NCBI GenBank assembly: GCA_018676675.1
Contig: JABHEG010000311.1
Coordinates: 1-64,000 of the forward strand
Direction: 5' to 3'
DNA: 64,000 bases
Source of the DNA: Lentisphaerota bacterium
GTDB lineage: Bacteria; Verrucomicrobiota; Lentisphaeria; Oligosphaerales; JABHEG01
The notes below the pieces were generated by a model. It worked only from the letters and a program-made list of their open reading frames with translations, made no database searches and was not told the DNA's origin. Made by a program: the position numbers and the translations under genes. Position 1 is the first letter of the stretch. Each line of letters starts with the position of its first letter. Of the stretch, positions 34,143 through 41,066 are shown in pieces.

Positions 34143-36797
34143 CTACGGCCGGCTGCGACCATTGCTCTCGAGCTTTTCCATCTGCGTCTTGAGTCTCGCG
34201 GCGATCTCTACTGCTGTCTTGTATAGATTGCTGCCTTCGCCAGGGTCTTTGTCCAGATCATAGAGTTCGTATCTTTTCCCTTGGCGAAGCAGCTTCCAGT
34301 TTCCCGTCCGCAGCGCCAGCTTACTGCTGTTGTTTCCCTGTTGCAGCAGATGGCCGCGCCCTTTTGCACTTGGCTTGCCCAGTAGCGCCGGAAGCACATC
34401 GAAACTGTCCGGACATGCGGAGTCGGCAAGATCTTGACCGACCAACGCCCCCAGGCTTGCCGCCAGATCAATGGTGCATACCATTTCGTCGGACACTCCA
34501 GGCTTGATTGTGCCTGGCCAACGCGTGATGAATGGGGTACGTGTTCCGCCTTCGTAGACGGTGTATTTCCCGCCCTTGTACGGACCGGCAGGTTTGTGCT
34601 CACCGTTTTTCTCCACCGCCCCGTCTTTGTAGCCGTCATTGAGTCTCGGACCGTTGTCGCTGCAGAAGACCACCAGGGTGTTCTCCGTCAGCTTCAGTCG
34701 CTCGAGGGTCTCAAGCAGTTCTCCGACACACCAGTCCAGTTCGACGATCGCATCGCCGCGGTACCCCAGGCTGGTCTTGCCCTGAAAACGTTCATGCGGC
34801 ATGCGCGGCACATGGATATCATGGGACGAGAAGAACAGGAAGAAGGGACTCGATTGCTGCTTCTTGATCCACTTGACCGATTCGGTCACCCAGGCGTCGG
34901 CCAAGTCTTCGTCCCGGAATCGCGCTTTGTGTCCGCCCCCGAAGAAACCGATGCGGCTGATGCCGTTGTGAATGGTGCCATTGTGTCCGCGGTGCCAATC
35001 CATCTTGAGGGTCTTGCGGTGGGTTTTCCCGGTAGGCTGCTTGTCGATATTCCTGTGACTGACCCACAGCGGATCTTCAGGGTCAAGATTGCGTACGCGG
35101 TGGTCTTCAACGTAGACGCAGGGGACGCGATCGTTCGTTGTAGGGAGGAGGAAGCAGCGATCGAAACCAATCTCCAACGGCCCGGGTTTCAACTCACCAT
35201 TCCAGTTCGGGGCAGGCTTCTTGCCAAGTCCGAGATGCCATTTGCCGATCACGGCCGTTGCATAACCGGCCTGCTTCAGGATCGACGGTAAGGTCACGGT
35301 GCCTGGCTGGATCAGTGCGGTGGCGTTAGGTGGCGCGATGCCTGCGCCCTTCTGTCGAAACGCATACTTGCCGGTTAGAAACGAGAATCGCGTAGGTGTG
35401 CAGGTTGACGCCGAGCAGTAGCCGCTGGTGAAACGCAGTCCTTCTTTCGCGAGACGGTCAATATGCGGAGTGCTGATTTCTGTCGCACCGTAACAACTGA
35501 CGTCGCCGTAGCCCAGGTCGTCCGCCATGATGACGATGACATTGGGCTTTCGGGGTTTGGGCTTCGCCGGCTTGGCGTTCTTCAGTTCGCGGCTCAGGGA
35601 GCTGGCCATACGGCCGTCTGCATCGGTTACGTTGAAGAAGAAGACGGTGGTCCCCTCCGGCAGTTCGGCGCTCGCTCTGCCGGCGTCCAGTCTTGCGGGA
35701 ATCGCGTGCCATTTGCGCTTGTGGCTCACGCCGGTGTCGGTGGTGTAGCAGAGCTCAGCCTTCTGCAACGCAAACGGGGAGGTGAATGTTGCCGACCAGG
35801 TCTTCCCATCCTGGACGAGCTCGCCTCGTTGCGGGAGCGGCTGGCTTCGCCTCACGACACTGTCGGCAAAGACATAGGGTTCCTTCTCGGGCCTTCGCGC
35901 ATGCCCCCATCCCACCTTAACCCAGAGGTGCGAAGGTCCCTTGGTGGCGAGCGCCGATTTCTGCGTGCAGTCCAGGGGGAAATGCAGATCCGTGGGGGAA
36001 CAGGTCCACAGCATGGGGAACTCGACATTGGGCAGGTAGGTCGACGCTTCGTAGAGCGCCAGCGATTCCTTCAGTTTCTCCGGGCTTCGTCTCTGGAAGC
36101 TCTTGCCAAGATAGCTGTCCCCTTCGTGGAGGAAGCCGCAGCCGGTGTGCGTAATCCCGAACTTGAAGCGGGAGTCAACACCCACCGCCACACTGGTCAG
36201 TACGCCTCCCCAAGAATACCCCTCGATCCCAATACGGTCTTTGTCGATTTCCGGGAATGAGCGCAGCAGGGAGTGCGCGCGCACCACTCCGCCGATTGCG
36301 TGGTAGAACCAGTGCTCTTCGACCGGGAGTCCTTTGTTGATCTTGCCTTCCTCGAAGTTCCCTGCCCGGGCCGGGCCGGACCATGGGTGACCGGGGCGCT
36401 TGTTGTGCGGAACGCCCGGTTTGGGCAGATGCCCTTCCAGATCCATGCTGATCGCTGCGTAGCCATGTTTGGCCCATTCCTCGACCCAACCCGCACCGGC
36501 TGTGCCGCCACCCCCATGGACAAGCACCACCGCCGGCCAGCCGGAGGCGGGCGCTGCGCCTTCGGGCGTCCTGTAATAGCCGTAGAAACGGGTGGTCTTG
36601 CCCTTATAGGTCAATCCCTCATACATGATCGACTTCACTCCCGGGACATTGAACTGATCCGAGGGGTAGTGCTTCGGAGTTGCGGCCAACAGGTCGGTTT
36701 TCCGCCATGGACCGATGGTGTCTTGAGCCTGAACAGCGATTGCGAGGATCGCAAACAGCACTGCCGTTGCCTCGAGCCTTTGGGTTCCATACGTCAT
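34143..36797 (-). CDS. bifunctional esterase-sulfatase fusion, exported
   Basis: An 884-aa protein. The start at 36797 has GGAG and a signal peptide (ATAVLFAILAIAVQAQ). Residues about 40-320 form an acetylxylan-esterase/dienelactone-type alpha/beta hydrolase: HGGGG near 94, nucleophile Ser195 in GYSWGG, candidate Asp270 and His299 (WGHARRPEK). A beta-rich segment and a short Pro/Lys linker (KPAKPKPRKP, 409-418) follow. From about 418 is a full sulfatase: NVIVIMADDLGYGD, CTPTR with Cys466, GKWHLGLG, CSDNGPRL. Both active sites look complete. One secreted chain should remove an acyl group and a sulfate from the same polymer. No frameshift or stop separates the halves. Confidence 0.9.
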   Translation of the reverse strand: MTYGTQRLEATAVLFAILAIAVQAQDTIGPWRKTDLLAATPKHYPSDQFNVPGVKSIMYEGLTYKGKTTRFYGYYRTPEGAAPASGWPAVVLVHGGGGTAGAGWVEEWAKHGYAAISMDLEGHLPKPGVPHNKRPGHPWSGPARAGNFEEGKINKGLPVEEHWFYHAIGGVVRAHSLLRSFPEIDKDRIGIEGYSWGGVLTSVAVGVDSRFKFGITHTGCGFLHEGDSYLGKSFQRRSPEKLKESLALYEASTYLPNVEFPMLWTCSPTDLHFPLDCTQKSALATKGPSHLWVKVGWGHARRPEKEPYVFADSVVRRSQPLPQRGELVQDGKTWSATFTSPFALQKAELCYTTDTGVSHKRKWHAIPARLDAGRASAELPEGTTVFFFNVTDADGRMASSLSRELKNAKPAKPKPRKPNVIVIMADDLGYGDVSCYGATEISTPHIDRLAKEGLRFTSGYCSASTCTPTRFSFLTGKYAFRQKGAGIAPPNATALIQPGTVTLPSILKQAGYATAVIGKWHLGLGKKPAPNWNGELKPGPLEIGFDRCFLLPTTNDRVPCVYVEDHRVRNLDPEDPLWVSHRNIDKQPTGKTHRKTLKMDWHRGHNGTIHNGISRIGFFGGGHKARFRDEDLADAWVTESVKWIKKQQSSPFFLFFSSHDIHVPRMPHERFQGKTSLGYRGDAIVELDWCVGELLETLERLKLTENTLVVFCSDNGPRLNDGYKDGAVEKNGEHKPAGPYKGGKYTVYEGGTRTPFITRWPGTIKPGVSDEMVCTIDLAASLGALVGQDLADSACPDSFDVLPALLGKPSAKGRGHLLQQGNNSSKLALRTGNWKLLRQGKRYELYDLDKDPGEGSNLYKTAVEIAARLKTQMEKLESNGRSRP

Positions 36798-36836
36798 GTC
36801 GTTCGTCTCCTGCGGGTTACTACTCTGGCGATCAAT

Positions 36837-36930
36837 CAGCGTGCACGAAGACACGCTGAAGCGTGAACACCATACACTGTATCCCGCATGCAACCGTACG
36901 GAGTTTCCGCCTCGGCGGACCAGCCGAGGC
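36837..36930. repeat. intergenic repeat with two perfect hairpins
   Basis: CAGCGTG (36837-36843) pairs with CACGCTG (36852-36858), and GCCTCGGC (36909-36916) pairs with GCCGAGGC (36923-36930). The stretch lies upstream of the esterase-sulfatase gene and downstream of the GH78 remnant. Termination of upstream transcription is possible. Confidence 0.45.
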
Positions 36931-37008
36931 TGGCAGCTTGTCCCCATGGCGAAGCGCGATCATGCACGCTGGCTAATCGCCGCGTTACTAGCATTTCATG
37001 AAGCGGAA

Positions 37009-37282
37009 GCTGCCGTTGGTTTGGGATAGTGAAGCGGACCTCGCCGTCTTTGCCGACTGCTGCTGTTCTCGGCGCGCCGGTGACCAGATCGGTCAGCGTG
37101 ATTTCCTGGCCGGACAGGAACTTGAGTTTGAGCGACTTCTCGGCTTCCTGGTTCTCGATCTGACGCAGGATGGTGATGGAACCGCTGTCCGTCTTGGGGG
37201 TATGGTTCACGGCGCTGATTCCCAACGGGTTCACGCGGTATCCGCAACGCGGACTCGCTATCTCGAGAGGAAGAGAACTCAT
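37009..37282 (-). pseudogene. GH78-type N-terminus joined to an unrelated C-terminal piece
   Basis: The ATG at 37282 overlaps the TGA of the preceding sulfatase fragment (ATGA). The first residues include PRCGYRVNPLGI, the hallmark beginning of alpha-L-rhamnosidases (RCEYxxNPLGID). The sequence then jumps to a beta-sandwich end of a glycosidase (KLKFLSGQEITLTDLVTGAP ... GEVRFTIPNQRQ) and dissolves into repeat DNA; the frame itself stops at 36836. The catalytic barrel is absent. I read it as the two ends of one or two hydrolase genes left after a large deletion. Confidence 0.5.
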
Positions 37283-37569
37283 CCTGCCAAGAGCTTCGCA
37301 TGGAACTGCTTCATCTTGTCGACCCGATCCGGGAACTCGGCAGCGAGGCTTTTCGTCTCATTCCGGTCCTGACTGATGTGGTATAGTTTCGGCCTTCCCT
37401 TGCTTTGCATGACCAGCTTCCAGTCTCCGTCCCGCACGGCCTTGGGCCAGGCGAGGGCACGAGGCGTGTACTGTTCACCTTCAGTGCCGCGAAGCACGGA
37501 GACAGAACTCTCTCCTGTCAGCGGGATGATGTCCTCATTCTCCCTACTCCCAGCGGTGGGGCCAGCCAT
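37279..37569 (-). pseudogene. C-terminal fragment of a sulfatase
   Basis: About 85 residues match the last part of sulfatases: PLTGESSVSVLRGTEGEQ, then the typical VRDGDWKLVMQSKGRPKLYHISQDRNE, with a final helix before the stop at 37279. Nothing of the catalytic domain, including the formylglycine motif, is present upstream: the esterase gene ends 7 bases before this frame. It still has an ATG at its new 5' end, so a useless peptide might be made. Confidence 0.75.
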
Positions 37570-37575
37570 CGCTGA

Positions 37576-38751
37576 CTACGGCGTATTTCTCTCTTCTACT
37601 TCGCTCTTGTCGGGCTTTGTCGGAAACTCCAGGATCTCTGGCTCAGCACGCTTCACCTTGCCGGCGAGGGCGGCCTGCATATGCCTGCCGCGCGCAGCCC
37701 CGGTCATCTTGTCGGGCAGTTCGGCTTCCGCCGGGGGCAGCAGGCGGCATTCCTGCAGGAAGTCGTCGATGTCGCGAGTACTGGGATCCAGATGCGGACC
37801 GGAACAGAACCCGTGGCCCTGGCCTTCTCTGAGGTAGGTCCGCAGCGGGATGCCGGCCTTTTCTAGCTCAGCAATGAAGCTCGCACCATTGCGCTCTTCG
37901 CGCCGGTTTCCCGGTTTGTCGTTGTAGGCGGCCTTGTCGTTCAGGCCGTAGGAAATCCACACGGGTGGCAGCGTCTTGAAGTCCATCTGGAAGACCCAGC
38001 TCTCTTCACTGATGCGTACCACGTACGGATTCTGCATCAGCAGCGCCGCCAACTTACCAGAGATGGTAAGGTCGTCATCGGGATCGTTCAAGGTCGGAAT
38101 CTGGGTTGCGACTGGGATGTGACCCCCGGCTGAATCGCCGCCCGCCATGATCCGGTCCGGGTCAATGCCCAGTTTCGCGGCGTTCTTGCGAACCCAGCGG
38201 ATTGCCGTCTTGCCGTCCAGCGCCCCCCGGTAGTCGTTGCGGTCGTTGCCGTCCACTCTGCCGATGCGGTAGTCCACGCAGATGCCAACGACCCCGCGCT
38301 TGGCGAAGTACTCGGACACCGGCTTAAAGTGCGACGGGTTTCCCACGCTCCAGGCGCCGCCGAAGAACCAGAGCATCGCGGGGCGCTTGTCTGATGCCTT
38401 CCAGTCCTCCGGGAAATCGATGTAGAGCATAAGATCCCGGGTCGGCGTTCTTCTGTAGATGTAGGCATTGGGCAGGTACATGCCGGAACGCCGACGATTG
38501 ACCGTGATGCCGAAGTCCTTCTTCTCCAACTCCACCCATTTGCCCTTTTCTTTGCGCTGGACCTCGCCGGGGTCCATCAAACGGTTGCCGTTGGTGTCCT
38601 TGCCCCATTTCAGTTCATGGATGCCATAGCGGTAGGTTCCCCCGGGCGCGACGCCGTCGATGTATTCACTGGCTGCATTGGCAACGGGCGCGGAAAGTAC
38701 GGCGCTCAGACAGACGAGTGCCAGGCGTTGGCGAAGTGGTATGAGTGTCAC
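37576..38751 (-). CDS. exported carboxylesterase-type alpha/beta hydrolase
   Basis: A 391-aa protein with a signal peptide (LALVCLSAVLSAPVANA). It has the BD-FAE/esterase-lipase pattern: FFGGAWSVGN oxyanion loop near 130, nucleophile Ser207 in GGDSAGG, and a catalytic His in REGQGHGF. An N-terminal extension holds DTNGNRLMDPGE (52-63), an EF-hand-like calcium loop. The expected role is removal of acyl groups from polysaccharide side chains. It lies 12 bases downstream of another esterase gene and directly upstream of the sulfatase fragment. Confidence 0.82.
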   Translation of the reverse strand: MTLIPLRQRLALVCLSAVLSAPVANAASEYIDGVAPGGTYRYGIHELKWGKDTNGNRLMDPGEVQRKEKGKWVELEKKDFGITVNRRRSGMYLPNAYIYRRTPTRDLMLYIDFPEDWKASDKRPAMLWFFGGAWSVGNPSHFKPVSEYFAKRGVVGICVDYRIGRVDGNDRNDYRGALDGKTAIRWVRKNAAKLGIDPDRIMAGGDSAGGHIPVATQIPTLNDPDDDLTISGKLAALLMQNPYVVRISEESWVFQMDFKTLPPVWISYGLNDKAAYNDKPGNRREERNGASFIAELEKAGIPLRTYLREGQGHGFCSGPHLDPSTRDIDDFLQECRLLPPAEAELPDKMTGAARGRHMQAALAGKVKRAEPEILEFPTKPDKSEVEERNTP

Positions 38752-38763
38752 GGTTTGTTGCCC

Positions 38764-40806
38764 TTACTTTTGAGAAGGTCCCACTTGCTCAAGGCTTACA
38801 TTGTCGACATAGAGACTGCCCGTGGCGACCCCGTGTGCGATAAAGCCCACCCAGTTGACGCCGCCGACGTCCCCTTGAATCTCCATGGATTCCTCCGCGA
38901 GCACAGCCCCTTCTGCGTTCTTGATGGTCACCTGATAGTTCTCTGAGTGATTGAGATCATACGTGACCGAGAATGTCCACCATGTGCCTGCTGCAACCGT
39001 GCATAGCTGAGTCGTCGTCTTGCCGCGAGCTGAAATAGCGCCCGTATCATCGACGATAATCGGGGTGAACTTCTTCTTGTGGTCCCTGGCGCGAAACTCA
39101 ACCGTTACTGGGACCGGTTCTTTGGCATCCAGCATGATATCGGCACTGCATGTCCATTTGTCGGTGCCGATGAAAGGCGCAATCGCGGTATTCAAGGTCA
39201 GCAACGGAAGCCAGGCGTATTCGAAGTCTGGCGAGTCCTTCATTTTGATTGACATCCCCTGCCGGGGACCTGGATCAGCAATACATGAGATTCCTTCACT
39301 GAAGCTGAACGCGGGGAATGCTGTCTTCAGGTCACTTCCCGGTTGGTATGTGTCAGAGTCTTCTCTCAGCACTGATTCATCAATGGTCGCCACAACGCCG
39401 GCGTTCTCGAGGTCCTGTGGGGTCAGCATCTCCACCACCGATGCCAGATGATAGGAATCGGTCTTGACCGCTTCGCCACTGTAGCCGACGCCTTCGACAG
39501 TCCGGCCCAGGGCATATTGGACATCGGCATACGCCCACAGGGGTTTGTCAACGCTTACGAGCGGAAGTTGAAACGTCAGCTTGCCTTCCTTGTCCACCGG
39601 CCTTGCTACACGCCAGTATTTCTCCGCGGGCTTCCTTTCTCCGCCCTGGGTGTAGTACACATTTACCGACTGTATCATCTGTGATTGGTCGGACGTAACG
39701 GAGACGCTGGGGACGTTATCTGCCGTCTTCAGTGTGAGTCTTGTTGTCGGGGTTTTGGCCATCGTGAATTCCCTTTTCAGGAACTGATTGAACCAGAGCA
39801 GGGCCCCCACGGAGTACTCGCTGCTGTCGCCGTGGTTCCTGTTTGGCGAACTCACCACCCGCCAATCTCTGCTCTTGATGTCCTTCACTGCCTGGGGGAT
39901 ATCCTGCACGTTGCTATGGAAGTCATTGCTCGGACTCATGATGATGGTGGGACAGGTAATCCGCTTGAGGTACTCGTCGTCAGCGATCGGGGGAAGCGTC
40001 CTGCCCTTCACGGACAGATCACTGAGGCCGCCACAGGCTGGGGATGCTGCCTTGACTCGAGAGTCTGAGCCCGCCGTCAGCACAGTCAGTTTCGCCCCCA
40101 TTGACATCCCGTAGACACCGATCCGGTCCTTGTCCACCTGCGGCTGCTGTTCCAGGAAGGTGATAGCTCGTCTGGCGCCCATGGTACCCAGGAACCAACC
40201 GCTGTTGCGCGCGGAATTGACAGCGTCATTGGTGCAATCCGACGGATTGGTTTGAACGAAATGACGTCCTGCAAATCTGGATGGATGGTGATAGCCGTCG
40301 ACCGCACCCCAGTCGGTGGTTACGCGGTAATCAGGGTCATCTGCTTTGCCGGCCCAGAACACCTCCTTTTCCTTGTTGGTGACGGTGTAGTTGGTGGCGA
40401 TGATCCGCCCGGCCCAGGCGATGGATATGGTGGCATAGCCGTTCTTGGCATCCTTCACGACAAAAGAGCTCTGGGCCGACTGGCCCCCGCCATGGATCTG
40501 AACCAATCCGGGCAGGCTTTCTGCGCCTTTCGGATAACCGTAGACAGCTGCCAGCATCGCCTTTGTGCCCTTGAAGATCCCGACCCGGAGACGGATGATC
40601 TCCACCACCACGCCATCCTCTTCCCATTTCTTGAGCACTTCCACATCCAGGGGCTCTCTACGTGGGTCAAACCCGGCCCAGGCTTCCTCAACGGTCGTGG
40701 GCGCTTTGCCGTCCTTGAGAGGTGGTAAGGAGTCTTCGGCTCCTACTCGTGTGCAAGCGAAAGCCAGTCCCAGCCCAACCACCCAACCGATCTTCCTACA
40801 GAACAT
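38764..40806 (-). CDS. exported acetylxylan-esterase-like hydrolase with C-terminal domain
   Basis: A 680-aa protein with a signal peptide (VVGLGLAFACTRVGA). The alpha/beta hydrolase occupies about residues 60-360, with VQIHGGGQ near 102 and nucleophile Ser235 in VYGMSMGAKL; the catalytic His is probably in PNRNHGDSSEY. The N-terminal 240 residues are closely related to those of the first esterase in the 1471-aa gene at 45589-50004 (shared AxFDPR-EPLDVEVLK and GIFKGxKAM), so the two are paralogues. The last 230 residues are a beta-sandwich of unknown type (NYQVTIKNAEGAV ... SLYVDNVSLEQV) that resembles sugar-binding modules. Confidence 0.8.
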   Translation of the reverse strand: MFCRKIGWVVGLGLAFACTRVGAEDSLPPLKDGKAPTTVEEAWAGFDPRREPLDVEVLKKWEEDGVVVEIIRLRVGIFKGTKAMLAAVYGYPKGAESLPGLVQIHGGGQSAQSSFVVKDAKNGYATISIAWAGRIIATNYTVTNKEKEVFWAGKADDPDYRVTTDWGAVDGYHHPSRFAGRHFVQTNPSDCTNDAVNSARNSGWFLGTMGARRAITFLEQQPQVDKDRIGVYGMSMGAKLTVLTAGSDSRVKAASPACGGLSDLSVKGRTLPPIADDEYLKRITCPTIIMSPSNDFHSNVQDIPQAVKDIKSRDWRVVSSPNRNHGDSSEYSVGALLWFNQFLKREFTMAKTPTTRLTLKTADNVPSVSVTSDQSQMIQSVNVYYTQGGERKPAEKYWRVARPVDKEGKLTFQLPLVSVDKPLWAYADVQYALGRTVEGVGYSGEAVKTDSYHLASVVEMLTPQDLENAGVVATIDESVLREDSDTYQPGSDLKTAFPAFSFSEGISCIADPGPRQGMSIKMKDSPDFEYAWLPLLTLNTAIAPFIGTDKWTCSADIMLDAKEPVPVTVEFRARDHKKKFTPIIVDDTGAISARGKTTTQLCTVAAGTWWTFSVTYDLNHSENYQVTIKNAEGAVLAEESMEIQGDVGGVNWVGFIAHGVATGSLYVDNVSLEQVGPSQK

Positions 40807-40820
40807 CTTGTCGCCAACTC

Positions 40821-41066
40821 CTACTGCGGTGAGGTGAGCTTGAGGTCCCCGGTCACCCGCGTCAGCGCGTCTGCATGAGCGACTGGTTTGCCGTCGGCGA
40901 GTACGGTCAGGCCCTTGCCTTGGCCGTATCTCTTGCCGGTTTTGTCCCAGATAATCGTGAGCATGCGCCCGTGGTACAACACCTTGTCCAGGCAGAAATA
41001 CTCCCAGGTGTCGTATGGGAGCAAGGGGTTGACCTGCCTCCAGTCATCTATCTCGCCAGAACCCAT
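40821..41066 (-). pseudogene. C-terminal remnant of a glycosidase-associated protein
   Basis: These 81 codons (VNPLLPYDTWEYFCLDKVLYHGRM ... GKGLTVLADGKPVAHADAL) look like the final beta-sandwich of large glycoside hydrolases. There is no room for the rest of the gene: the 987-aa gene ends at 41048, and this frame begins inside its last codons. I take it as another truncated hydrolase end, with moderate confidence in the domain type only. Confidence 0.4.
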
